Below are positions 20,788-33,400 of a DNA stretch of 64,000 nt, piece by piece. Source of the DNA: Synaphobranchus kaupii (Eukaryota; Chordata; Actinopteri; Anguilliformes; Synaphobranchidae); NCBI GenBank assembly GCA_029718625.1, contig CM056380.1, positions 19,099,923 through 19,163,922 of the forward strand, in the 5' to 3' direction. Within the stretch, counting starts at the first letter, position 1, and the number at the start of each line of letters is the position of its first letter. The notes beneath the pieces are model-generated. The model was not told the DNA's origin. It did no database searches and saw only the letters and a program-made list of their open reading frames with translations. Both the position numbers and the translations under genes were made by a program.

Positions 20788-22547
20788 GTAAGAGATCAAC
20801 TTGCAGTGGTTTTTAATTGTGCAGGAGGTTCTTGTAATTATAGAGTATCTATGGGTTTTTGGAATGTTTGCCTCTATTGAATGGTGTCAATAGAGCTGTC
20901 TATATCAATAATGCTGTCTGTTTGTTTGAGGGGGACAGTTTCTGCCCTGATTGATCCTTCTTTATTTGGAAAGGTGATTTGATTAAATCAGTGTAATCAA
21001 AGCCACATAATGTGGTTAGCAAAGTAGGGGGGTCAATTCCATTTCAATTCAGGCAGTTAAAAAAAACCTTAAATTTAGTTCTAATTAAATTTACTGCAAA
21101 TTAATTAAAAGGAATTTCTTGCATTAGAAAATCCAGATGGAATATGGAAATTTTTCAATCTGTTAATTGAATTCCAATTTATTTCCTGGATGCAAGTGGA
21201 ACTGACCTGTGCCTTGTTTGTTAGTTTCAAAAGGTGGTTGACTGTGGCTAGGACAGGGGTGGGTAACTCCATTTCTGGAGGGCCGGTGTTTTTGCACGTT
21301 TTTGTTGCAAGCAGTTACCCTGACTCAGTTAACTAATCAGCTAATCAGCTAACACACAGTACTGGTTTCCACAGAAAAACATTTCCAATAGGGACATCAG
21401 AACAGTATTTATCTGTTATTCAGGAGCTTATAAAGAAATGTGGCAAAAATGTCACATCACTTTTATTATTCGGCTCAACAAAACAAAAAAATTCTCAGCC
21501 ATTTTCAGCCATTTTACCAGCCACATTACCTTTTACAATACATAACAACCTGGTTGGTTACCTTCCAAATTGGCTGCTAGAGTAGAAAATGTTACCAGCC
21601 ACAATCAAAATTTTACTGGCATTTGGCTGGTGGCGGGTATTAATTTCACACCCTGATTAGGCTAATTTAAAAAATCAGGCAAGAAGTTGGCCTGAAATTG
21701 AAAAGCACGTACGGCCCTCCATGCCCACCACAGAACGCCCAGCTCTGGCTAGGTCCGGTGCTGAGGGCATTTGCCCTCCTCCTCAATCACCCCTGCAGGG
21801 TCCTCCATACTCTGGCCAGGCATAGCCTGAGGAGGTAAGAGCACTGCAGTGGAAGTACCCATCCAGCCTTGGCTCTTCCCATAGCCTCGTGGTGGAAGAT
21901 AACCTGCAACAGTCGCAGCTCCCTGCCGGCCGCATCATCGCCAGTCACTCGGTAGCCGTAGTTGTTAGTTGCCATGGAACTGAAAATGGGCGGAGCTACC
22001 TCATGACATCAGTAGCTCACTGATATGAACAGTGCGCTTTGCTGTGGAAAGCAAAAGCTTTTGATTTGTGCAGGCAAGTCAGCTACTTGTTGCTCCAATC
22101 ATTGTGGATTCATTAAAACCTCACACTTGGCCATCTCCAGTATTATGTAGAGAACGTATGCCATTCTACATACGGTTTAAATAGTCTTTTGGAAATATGT
22201 TGATGCATAATTTGATAAATGTTCTCAGTTTATGTTCAGTTACCAATAAATAAAAATTAAATTTTATAAAATAAAAAAAAATTCTTAAAACTGTGGAATG
22301 TGGAAGGCAGAAAATGCAGTTTTTATAATCTAATCTTTCAGGGCTGCATGATTTGAATTGGTGAAGAATGGCTTGTTGTTTACTGGCAGAAAGGCCTACT
22401 GAAAACATGATGGCATTACCATCATCAAGTAGCTACTTGCACTTTTTACTTAACCTTTAAACAGGATCCCAAGGCAACGGTGATGTCAACCCTCATTCAG
22501 GCTGCCAATATGGGCTAACATTTTGGTTTTTTCTCCTTTATGTGTAG
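20788..22547. other. rpl32 pseudogene intron, repeat-filled
   Basis: Holds a MITE at 21028-21215 (related to 57893-58056) and a split palindromic repeat (GGAGGGCCGGTGTTTTTGCA at 21278; ACGGCCCTCCATG at 21711). No snoRNA could be recognised by eye. A minus-strand frame at 21975-21787 is unassigned. Confidence 0.5.
21028..21215. repeat. Palindromic MITE, copy 1
   Basis: Starts GGTCAATTCCATTTCAATTC and ends with an inverted GGAACTGACC; related in its ends to 57893-58056. Confidence 0.55.
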
Positions 22548-22714
22548 GACACACTGTGCAGAAATTGCTCACAATGTTTCTTCTAAAAACAGAAAGCTGA
22601 TTGTGGAGAGGGCAGCGCAGCTGGCTATCAAAGTCACCAACCCCAACTCCCGACTCCCAAAGAAAACGAGTGATGATGCCCTTATCTGTACAGTATAATT
22701 GTTTGTTCAATAAA
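22548..22714 (+). pseudogene. rpl32: rpl32 pseudogene, last exon and poly(A) signal
   Basis: Acceptor TGTGTAG. The frame reads [26 protein letters not shown] and SRL, then a 4-base deletion replaces the usual RSEENE end; the reading frame would run to TAA at 22696. The ancestral GAAAACGAGTGA is still visible at 22662-22673. AATAAA at 22709-22714. Confidence 0.87.
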
Positions 22715-22904
22715 ATAAAATTATAAACCAATTATAAATCTGCTTTTTAAATGTTGTGTTCTGAACACAGCTAATGGGAATGTGTGAGGTATCGCTGGAT
22801 TTAGTTTGCAGAAAAATCAAGATTATACAGTATCTTGTGTGTAACGGTTCATTTAAAACTACCGGAGGTGGGGTATTTATGGGGATATTATTGTCTCAAA
22901 AATA

Positions 22905-23030
22905 AATAAATGTAATTGATCCACAAATAAATGCAACTGATTGACAAATGAATGCAGCTGATCCATAAATAAATGAAACGGATCCACAAATAAATAGAAC
23001 TGATTCACAAATAAATGCGACTGATCAAAA
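22905..23030. repeat. Minisatellite, about 22-bp unit
   Basis: Five to six copies of CTGATCCACAAATAAATGCAA with variants. Confidence 0.8.
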
Positions 23031-23379
23031 GGTTTTTACCAGTGTAGCATGAACAATAAGGACTTTTACTGTGACAAGGATGAGATTTTATGGCCAAATG
23101 CCCAAGACAGGGTTGATGCACCATACATTTTATTTTCATTCATCATTCTTCCAGTGTCTTACATTACAGACAGTGCACCTATTTTGAAACTATCTGAAAA
23201 ATAGGAAAATGTTTTTTTTGCATGACTGATTGTCGAGGACATTTTCTTTGATCACACCTTTGATCATACATTGGATAGATATTATGGCAATTATAGATTT
23301 TCTGTGAATTTTGTTAGGTTATGTAAGTGTATTGCCTAATGAGAAAACTGTAATCTGTAATGTATAGCATATTACTTTC

Positions 23380-23640
23380 AGTACTTCTAAAGGTGATTTG
23401 AAACACGTATATTTCATTGTTTGCTGTTTGATGAACTGGTAGTTAAAATGACTAAATTGAAAAGATATCATTATGTTGTGTTTTGGTGACTGAACAAATT
23501 TTCTCATTACACTTCACAATGAATGTATATTTTGAATCAATGGTAGTGTGGTGAAAGATGTTTACAATCCAAATGAATGCACAATGACAGGTTTTGAATG
23601 AAAGACTGGCTGTGTTACAAGTGATATGCTCAATTTGATA
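23380..23640 (+). repeat. Fragment of the Tc1/mariner element seen at 44564-46249
   Basis: Matches 45390-45560 plus 46107-46175 of the larger element (TTGAATCAATGGT, TTTACAATCCAAATGAATGC, GAAAGACTGGCTGTGTTACA) without the nested insertion, so it shows the uninterrupted state of that site. Confidence 0.8.
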
Positions 23641-24260
23641 TGCTGAGGAATCAAAATATCAAATGTAGGGGTGATGATTTGGTGGGCAGATGTATAGAGA
23701 CAGTCTTGTGAGAATTTGATCAGGGTGTATTGATAAAACATGAAACGGATTCTAGATCAGTGCTAATACCAGGCCTGGACACAGGATTAGCAATCCTCTT
23801 CCAAACAGTGCTGTAGGCTTTGTTATGGTCATAATGTCCGAAGGTACTTGCACACAGTTTACTGTAGTACTTTGTCCCTGTACTGATTTAATGGGGGTAC
23901 AGGTGTAGTTCTCAAGGAAAATAAATTGTACATTTTGTGGAAAGGTGGGATGGAGGTTTGGTTGGAGAACTTGAGCGTTTGGCACAAGGGTGCAAAACGC
24001 CATTCCTGGAGGGCTGGTTTGTCGGCTGGTTTTTGTCCCAGCCAATTATTACTAGTTTGTTGTCAACCACTGTATGCACAAATGCTGGTTCATTCCTTTA
24101 CCAGGCCACAGTAGATCGTTTTGATCATGGATACATGCAGTTTGCAACTGTTGCTCATGACTCAATCAAAAATGTCACATAAAACACATATTTTGGCTAA
24201 TGAAATTTTTTAGAGCAGGAGTTTGCCCGAGAAAGATGGGGCCCCTTGTGCACCCCTGGT

Positions 24261-24491
24261 TTAGCTGGTGTCCATGGCGTCCGTGGGGCCACAGGCGGAG
24301 GGCGAGTCCCTCTGGATGCTCTCAAAGATGGAGGACATCTCGGTGCTGGAGCGGATCTGGCTGGCGAAGTCCGCCATCGCGGGGCTTTTCTCCACCTCGC
24401 CGATGGACAGGAGGGCCGCCACGGCCCTCATGGCGGAACGCCGCAGCTCCTCCTGTTTCTCAAACTCCTGCTTCACAGAGCCAGCCTTCAC
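24261..24491 (-). CDS. cand2: cand2 exon 15 (C-terminus and stop)
   Basis: Residues 1163-1238: [34 protein letters not shown], then AMDTS and TAA at 24263-24261. Acceptor GCTGCAG. The 3' UTR end was not located; the first AATAAA found by eye on this strand is about 1.1 kb downstream (23133-23128). Confidence 0.93.
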   Translation of the reverse strand: MKAGSVKQEFEKQEELRRSAMRAVAALLSIGEVEKSPAMADFASQIRSSTEMSSIFESIQRDSPSACGPTDAMDTS

Positions 24492-27400
24492 CTGCAGCAA
24501 TACAGGCAAGCGGGCAACCACCTCAAAGATCTGCACACAAGTACACTGTTGCATGGGGGAGGATGAGTATTCACACACTTAACTAGTGGCTGCTGGTTCA
24601 AATCCCTGGTGGAGTCACTGCCATTGCACATCTGGGCAAGGTACTTGCCCTCAATTACTTCACAAAAGATATCCAGCTGTATCCATGAACATGAAAACCT
24701 GCTATTGATAAGACCGACTGCAGCATCCGGGGTTTAGCTCTTACTGTTCTGGGAGGGTATGTGTTCTGGGTGTGTACTGTTTTTTGTTACCCCTGGCTCA
24801 ATTAGCAAATCATCTGTTTACACCAAGGCTGGTTAACTTGTATATAAGTCCACAGTTAAATGTGTCATATAGGGACACAAGAACTGTCTTCAGTTCAGTC
24901 ATGAGATTAAAATGAAATTTAGCTCAAATGTTGTGATAGGTGCTCAAGCAAGTGATAGGGGCTAATGGAGTAGCTAAGAGGAAAAGTCGCAAAATCCAGA
25001 AACAGATATGGCCCTCCTAGGGCACCCTTGCACTAGCTGGATGCATTGTCTAGCAGGCTCATAACAATAATAACAATCGTAATAATAGTAAATTTGTACA
25101 GTACCATTGCATCCAAAGCCCTTTACACAATAAAAGTACAGATAAAGAAATAAAAGACAATAAACTTGAATACAACAATAATATATGTGAAATATTTACA
25201 TAATGTTGAAATCAAAAAATAAATAATCATTCCATGATATTAGAGGCATAGCTGCCAATGGCTTGTCCTGACTTTCCTTACACAGCTGAATGAACATTGC
25301 TCCAGGTTCACTTCCATTGTGAAATCATTTGGCATTCAGTGTTGACTTTAAAATGGAGGATTGCAGGCTTGCGTGGCACACAGCATCGCTACGGCAGGAT
25401 GTAAATTAACCGATCTTTTGTTCTGCATAGCTGCTGTGCATCGGCAGAGAGGGCGTTACCTTAGTGGTGCAAGTAGCTCTCAGTGGCTCTACCAGTCTGT
25501 CCAGTCTCTGCATGACTGCACTGGGACTCAGAGTGGAGAGCCTCGCCAGCATTATAAAGGTCAGCATCTAAAAAGAAGCACAATATTAACGTTTCTATCC
25601 ACTGTTATTCCCATCACTGTTGCGCCTACTGTGCCAAAGTGTTTTCTGTACTGTTTAAATGTCTTTACTAACTTATTGCTTGTGATACTAATGAGTTGGT
25701 ATCATTATTGCCCTTGCCTAACCTTTTCATATGCACTTTGCATGTCACTCTGAATAACAGCGTCTGCTCTTTCACACAGAACCTACAGGCACAAACAGGT
25801 TGAAGGAAATTGAGACATTTAAACAGTACAGAAAACACTTTGGCACAGTAGGCCAAACATCTCTCAACCATAGTTCATACATCTCTCAACAATAGTCTGG
25901 TACCCCTTATTTTCAATGTAATTGTTTATTTGGCCATGTTTTCTAATGTGATGTGGAAAATTCAGGCAAGTGAGAGTTAACATTCCAACATACGGCCAGG
26001 AGCATACATTTATCATGTTTCAATAACCTTATTTATCTGATTGATTTTCAACCTGGGGAGTATACTACGAAGCAGGATTATTGAGTTAGCTGGATAACTG
26101 CACAGATTTTATTGCATCTTTCTCTATGGGCTTTGGTAAAACCAGATTTGGGTGGGTTCCGGGTTTTACTCAGTGCAGTTATCCAGCTAACTCAGTAATT
26201 CTGCTTTGTAGTATACCCCTCTGATAAGATATATCCAGCTAACTCAGTAATTCTGCTTTGTAGTATACCCCTCTGATAAGATATATCCAGCTAACTCAGT
26301 AATTCTGCTTTGTAGTATACCCCTCTGATAAGATATATCCAGCTAACTCAGTAATTCTGCTTTGTAGTATTACCCCTCTGATAAGATATATCCAGCTAAC
26401 TCAGTAATTCTGCTTTGTAGTATACCCCTCTGATAAGATATTTGGGACACACCCTTTTTCTTTGTGCCTCCCAGTTAGTGAGAGGGAACCATTTAGTACT
26501 TCTGAAAGTATCCTACATTAACAGAGACATGCACAGGATATTCGGTCACACTTTAAACTAAGTCTCCATATGAAGGCTTTATATATGCTATATAGAGCCT
26601 TCATCAACATGACATATGGCTTAATAAATCATACATAAGCAAATGTCATGTTTCATAAAGGGTGACATAACACCTTCTTATGCAACATGTTATGCCAGAT
26701 GTGTCACAGTTAGCCTAGCCTCCTACATAAGCATGTTTTATGTCACCCAGTATAATGTTTAGCCATTAGCCAGGTGACATTGTTGGTTATGTCACATTTG
26801 GCATAACATATTGCATAAGAAGGTGTTATGTCACCCTTTATGAAGCATGACATTTGCTTATGTATAATTTATGAAGCCATTATGTCTCATATGTCTCTTA
26901 TATATGCTATATAAAGCCTTCATATGGATACTTTGTTTAAAGTGTGACCGGATATTCTAATTGTTTTGTCCCTGATAGAAGTTTTTTTTCTTTCTTTTAT
27001 TATTTTTACTGTTTAAGTATTGTGTCGTTATTTATGTAGTGATGTGGTTTAGTGTAGTAATGGAAGAGATTGGTCTCGTGATCCCTATAAAAGGAGGAGC
27101 TACATTATGCTCAGTTTGTTTGAACCAATTACCACTAGTTCAATGTAATTATTGTGCACTGTATTGTTTAGGGATTGGTCAAAACAATAAAAAGGTAGCC
27201 GGTGTTAGTGTGTGATTTGTATATTTCTGTGTTATGGAGTGTAGTCTATGTCCGTGTGTGATCTGTATATCTGTCAGTGTTAGGCGCTGTATTGTGTGTT
27301 ATTGAGTATAGTCTATGTCAGTGTGTGATCTGTATATCTGTCAGTGTTGGGTACTGTATTATGTGTTATGGAGTATAGTCTATGTCCGTGTGTGATCTGT

Positions 27401-30400
27401 ATATCTGTCAGTGTTGGGTACTGTATTATATGTTATGGAGTATAGCCTATGTCAGCGTGTGATCTGTATATCTGTCAGTGTTGGGTACTGTATTATGTGG
27501 TATGGAGTATAGCCTATGTCAGCTTGTGATCTGTATATCTGTCAGTGTTGGGTACTGTATTATGTGGTATGGAGTATAGCCTATGTCAGCTTGTGATCTG
27601 TATATCTGTCAGTGTTGGGTACTGTATTATGTGTTATGGAGTATAGTCTATGTCAGTGTGTGATCTGTATATCTGTCAGTGTTGGGTACTGTATTATGTG
27701 TTATGGAGTATAGCCTATGTCAGTGTGTGATCTGTATATCTGTCAGTGTTGGGGACTGTATTATGTGTTATGGAGTATAGCCTATGTCAGTGTGTGATCT
27801 GTATATCTGTCAGTGTTGGGGACTGTATTATGTGTTATGGAGTATAGCCTATGTCAGTGTGTGATCTGTATATCTGTCAGTGTTGGGTACTGTATTATGT
27901 GTTATGGAGTACAGCCTATGTCAGTGTGTGATCTGTATATCTGTCAGTGTTGGGGACTGTATTATGTGTTATGGAGTATAGCCTATGTCAGTGTGTGATC
28001 TGTATATCTGTCAGTGTTGGGGACTGTATTATGTGGTATGGAGTATAGCCTATGTCAGCGTGTGATCTGTATATCTGTCAGTGTTGGGTACTGTATTATG
28101 TGGTATGGAGTATAGCCTATGTCAGCTTGTGATCTGTATATCTGTCAGCGTTGGGTACTGTATTATGTGTTATGGAGTATAGTCTATGTCAGTGTGTGAT
28201 CTGTATATCTGTCAGTGTTGGGTACTGTATTATGTGGTATGGAGTATAGCCTATGTCAGCTTGTGATCTGTATATCTGTCAGTGTTGGGTACTGTATTAT
28301 GTGGTATGGAGTATAGCCTATGTCAGCTTGTGATCTGTATATCTGTCAGTGTTGGGTACTGTATTATGTGTTATGGAGTATAGTCTATGTCAGTGTGTGA
28401 TCTGTATATCTGTCAGTGTTGGGTACTGTATTATGTGTTATGGAGTATAATCTATGTCAGTGTGTGATCTGTATATCTGTCAGTGTTGGGTACTGTATTA
28501 TGTGGTATGGAGTATAGTCTATGTCAGTGTGTGATCTGTATATCTGTCAGTGTTGGGTACTGTATTATGTGGTATGGAGTATAGTCTATGTCAGTGTGTG
28601 ATATGTATATCTGTCAGTGTTGGGTACTGTATTATGTGTTATGGAGTATAGTGGTATGAAGTATAGCCAGTAAGCTGTCCCCTGTTTTCTGTTACCCTGA
28701 TGTCATAGTGGTCCTTCAGCCCCTCCTCCACATGGTTGAGGTACTCAAAGATGTCCAGGCAGTCGAGGCAGCTGTCTAGCAGGGTGTACATGCACTCGAA
28801 CGCCGCCTTCCGCACATCCAGGCCGTCATCTACAGTGTGCTTAAAGGGACCCATCTCCACCTAGAATAGGACATCAGCTCAGCTCAGTTATGTGTTAGTT
28901 TTCCCCCACTCTTTGGTGCCTTTTCGTGTTTATACAATGGCATCTGTGACCATCGGTGGAAAACGCTGAATTTTTAATAGACAACATGTCCAAGAACGTG
29001 CTTGTTAATCAGAGCAATTGACGCTACAAGTTGTTTTTCAGTGGAAAATGCTGAATATTTAACAGACCAACTGGCAAGACAGCGCTTGTTAATCAAAGCA
29101 ATTACATGCTGTTTATTTCTGTTTTTACAGTGCGAGCATAAGTCTTACTTTTGTGCAGTACCATTTTCACTAAGTGCCTCTGCATGGACATTTTTCAGAG
29201 GGAATCAAAAAACAGTAAAACAGGAGTGTGCTGTTATGCATGGGCCTCATTAATATAAGAAATTTAAACTATAGATCTTGTTTTGTTTTGTTTTTGATGA
29301 TTTAATTTACAATGTTTTCTGTGCTGGTGGATAAAAGGTTTAGCAGTTTATAAGATCTCGGTCGGATGGTATTGTAGCAGAGAGGTGGAGAAGGCGCGCT
29401 ACCTCACGGATGAGCTCTTTCCTAATCTGGGTTTCTGCGTAGAGGTGAGGCAGCACAGACCCCAGCAGTCCCCGGATCAGCGCTGGCTTGTTGTGGGCAG
29501 CAGAATTGAACATCACCAAGGCGACCCGACGCACGTTCAGGTCTGGGTCCTGCAAAGTCTTCAGGAAGTCGCCTGAAAAGGGAAAGAATACTTCCCATCA
29601 GCCTCTTCCAGACCTGGGTCAAATACCTGTGTGAAGCACCGTGACCATTTAGACCCCAGTAAAACTCTAAAAACAAGATTTCTAAAAAGAAACTCTATTT
29701 GTACCAATATTCAGAACAGAATTCTTTTTCACATGATTGTACATTGTAGAAATTCTCAGGGATCTGTTGGAGTCTTTTGAAATACTAATAGAGTGAAAGT
29801 ATTTCAAATACATATTTGACACAGTTCTGCTCAGGATAGAAAGGTTAGCATGAACAGCATTTGTAGTGCTCCGTTTAAAGCAGTGATCCCCAACCCTGTT
29901 CCTGGAGATATACTGTCCTGTAGGTTTTCATTTCAACTCTAAATTGGCACACCCCAATCTACTAGCAGCTCAACGAGATCTCTAGCTCTTGAATAAATTG
30001 TGCTTTGTTAGGGTTGGAGTGAAGACGGTAGATCTCTAGAAAGAGGGTTGGGGACCACTGGTTTAAGGCCTCCTCTTACCAATGCAGCCTTTAAGCAGTG
30101 CATCTATGGGCTGCGGCTGATCGATGATGGTGAACTTAATGGCCGTTACCACGGTGCTCCGGGCGTGGGGGGACCCTGGGAAGCGCAGGAGGGTCACTGT
30201 GAGTTACAGAAGCAGTGATGTCTAATTTTCGCACAGAGCCACCATTTTCTCAGGCTCTCTGGTGATACAGCATTCAGTGTTGCCAGCTTAGTGACTTTGT
30301 TGCTAGACCTAGTGACCTTTTGGACTCCCCTAGAAACGTTTTTTTTCTAAAATGGACAGCAGCAAGATGCCTTTTACCTTTCTTTCTTTTTCTTACTTTA

Positions 30401-33400
30401 ATTTCCAAAGGTCTAATTTACTTCATTTACTTCCGCAAAGTACATTCCCAAGCACTACAGTTTATCAGTAAAAAATGTACACATGTAATTGCTGTGTTCA
30501 TTACTTACTTGAAAATGTCAGTGCACGTGTTATCATTACATGTTATCATCAGTACGTCATCACATTTTGTGCCATTACATTACATTACATTACAATCACT
30601 AAGTGTAATATTAACCAAACAAAATTTTTCTAATGTAACAAGAAGGTATGATTAGACATAATAATCTTCCACAGCTATACATATAACATTATCCAAAAGG
30701 AAGCCCAGAGAAAGAAGGAGAAAAAAGAAAGGTTATATAAAGGGGTTAATTGTTTGAGGCATTATATCTTAGCTCCTATGCCTGCTAGTGACATCCCTTG
30801 AAAATAAAATGGTGGCTCTGTGTTGTCCTGACCTGAGGGCAGCTGCTTTTTGAGGCGGGGAAGGAGCTGAGAGGGGTTGACCAGGGTGAGCTTGCCCAGG
30901 CACTCAGCCACCACGTTGCGGGTGCCCTCCTCAGGGCACTCGCAGTGCTTGAAGAGCAGGGCCCAGATCTCCTCCACATGGGGCTTGAGACACTCGGCTG
31001 TGGAGGCACTGATCACCTCCTTCAGGGAGTGGAGGAGCAGGTACTGCCTCTTGGGCTGACTGCCAATCTCCTTCAGCATGAAGGGTAGGTACTCCTCCAG
31101 GTTGCCAACACAGATGTTCCCCAGGGCGCAGGAGGCAGCCGACTTGACCTCCTCATTGCTGGAGGAAAAGGCCTCCAGGATGACGGTTTTCAGCTCCTTC
31201 TGTCCACCCAGGTTCATCGACCGACCCACCTCTCCCAGGCAGAGGAAGGACAGAATCCTCACCGGCTCTGATGACTTGGCGCTCCTGACCTCCTGGATGA
31301 GGTTTGTGATCGTTCCGGTAGCTTCTTTGGGGCATGCTGAGGCAAGAGCAGCGACACACTTGGCCACAGAGTAGTACGACTGCCTGTGCATGGCCATGGG
31401 GTCTGGGGACTTCTGGGACCCATGAAAGGGGCCTGTCAAAGCTTTCAGGAGTTCATGGAAACCCATGTTGCTGGCTTTAGTCACCACAAGTGCCTGGAAG
31501 AATTCCAGGATGGCTCCTAGCGCACCACCCTGCAGCAGCGGAGAGTGGACCAGAGCGAAGACCTCTGGCAGGATGGAGCCACTGATCTTGGACAGGGAGG
31601 AAGGGCACACCTTGGCCATGCATGTGAGCAAGCCCAGAGCCACCTGGGACACATGCATGTCGGTCTCGCTAATGAGTGCGGGAAGCTCATTGAGCACTGG
31701 CTCCATGGCGGGGGGCTTCAGACCATCGCTGTAGTTCCACACCATCACGGTCAGGGCGGACAGCGTGCTCAGCTTGAGGGCCCGCTGGTTCTTCCGCAAG
31801 AAGGAGCCCAGAATGGGGACTCCTTCGGTCAGCATGGGCCTCAGGTCGATCTTGAGGGGGGACCCGGCCACCAGGGTCAGGGTCTTGACGGTGGTCAGCC
31901 TGGTGATCTCGTTCTTCAGCCTCTCCAGGAAGATCTGCAGGGTGGGCTGAAGGTCCTCGCCCAGCTGGTCACCCAGGTGGCAGATGATGTAGCCCATGCA
32001 GGAGATGGCCCTCTCCTTCACCTCCTGGTCAATGTCTGCCGCTTTCAGCCTCCTCAGGGTCCCGGAGAAAAGGTCCTTCACGTAGGGCTTGACATCGAAG
32101 GCAGGGGACGGAGCGTTGTCCAGAGGCCTCATGATCTTCACCATCTGCTGAGTGACCAGGAGGGCCTCGGAGGTGATCTTGTAGAAGGGGTCCTCCACAC
32201 ACGCCACCACCGGCGGCAGGATGACCCTGATGTGAGGGTGGAAGTCCCCCGGTGAGTGGTTGCCCAGAAGAACATGGAGGAATGACAGAGCATCAATCTT
32301 CATGTTGGAGGATGTGGACTTATCTGTGAGGGAATACAGGATGCCTGTGGAGAAAGATCAGTCCCTTAAAACATGTCTCATATAAACATTTAATGCAGGA
32401 ATCTCAAACTCCAGTCCAGGAGGATCGTGGTCTTTCCTGTTTTTTTGTGTGGTGGCTTTCAGTCAGCAGACAGTTTCGGAAACAAGATAGACTTAAGCAC
32501 TTTGGAAACAAGACAGACTCTTTAGCTAATAAATTACTTTAATTAAATTAATTAGCCAATCATTTACTGAAGCACTGAAACACACAGGAAACCAGAAACG
32601 CTGGCCCTCCAGAACTTTTTTGAACACTGCTCTATACACATCTTAGGTAAACATACAAGACATTTTCTGGAATCGCAATTGTTTTGGTTATACCTGATAA
32701 GATAATGTTGTCTAGTGGTGCTGTTTATTTCCCACTGCAAGTGTGCTGAAGTGCATGTTGTTAATTCAGGAATTCACTTCCCTTTCCCCAGGGGCTCTCA
32801 CTGTTGTGTAGGTACATAACATAAGGGGCCCTATCTTGGCGATCTTGGCGCTTAGTCTAAGCGCATGGCGTAAAGTCCATTTTGGGCGTGTCCAAGTGCA
32901 CTTTTGCTATTTTAACAGCGTGTTTTTTTGGCGCTAAGCATGGCGCAAGGTGCAACTGGGCTGAACCTAGTCGCTTCATTAATTATAGGTGTGTCTTGGG
33001 CGTGACATGCAATAAACCAATCAAAATGTCATATCCCATTCCCTTTAAAAGCCTGCTTTTCCACCTTGGCGGATTGCTTGATGGCGAAACAGACATGCTC
33101 GTGCGTGTTTAGTGTGATCAAGGAATAGGCTAAATGGAGTATGATCAATATTATTTGGACTAACCATTAGCCTATGAGTTCCCGGTAATTCCAGACAGGG
33201 CTGTTATTTTACAAAATATATGCGGTTAAATTTCGTTAAAAGGACTTGCAACAGCTGAGAATAAGCTATCAATGGCTTCAGTCTCACCTTAGAAAACGCC
33301 AAATTAGCCTGCTTGTTCTGTGAATTTCGTTTGATTATGCAATGAAAGTGTCAAACATCAATTCCAAGAGGCTGTTCTCATGGAGTTCTCGAAGTTCAAG

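Larger units (their letters stand above)
20323..22714 (+). pseudogene. rpl32: rpl32 (60S ribosomal protein eL32), unprocessed pseudogene
   Basis: Three blocks match RPL32 exon by exon with introns kept: MTAIRPLIKPKIVKKRTKK..HQSDRYVKVK (20323-20424), [13 protein letters not shown] to LEVLMMSN (20606-20787), and [20 protein letters not shown] to TNPNSRL (22548-22673). eL32 is a nearly invariant ribosomal protein. Lesions: two in-frame TGA codons (20386 and 20392) where Phe and Arg belong; the exon-2 donor reads AAG-TTAAGC, so its G is lost; four bases are missing before the end, shifting the normal TGA (22671) out of frame. Many usually fixed residues also differ. AATAAA follows at 22709. Because the introns remain, this is not a retrocopy. 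It is convergent with cand2, an arrangement I recall for human RPL32-CAND2, so it may be the degraded positional ortholog, for example a duplicate left by the teleost genome duplication. Confidence 0.87.

Noticed and set aside
21787..21975. Minus frame MATNNYGYRVTGDDAAGREL as a possible exon
   Set aside because: Has a plausible ATG and GC-rich sequence but no recognised family and no partner exon; it may belong to a repeat. Left unassigned.
27225..28660. Regularly spaced repeats, considered as a CRISPR array
   Set aside because: Units are contiguous with no unique spacers, in a vertebrate intron; it is a minisatellite. The same holds for 9438-10127 and 40770-41586.
31545..32255. 236-codon plus-strand frame opposite cand2 exon 10
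   Set aside because: Shadow of the GC-rich coding exon on the other strand; the minus strand matches CAND over its whole length.
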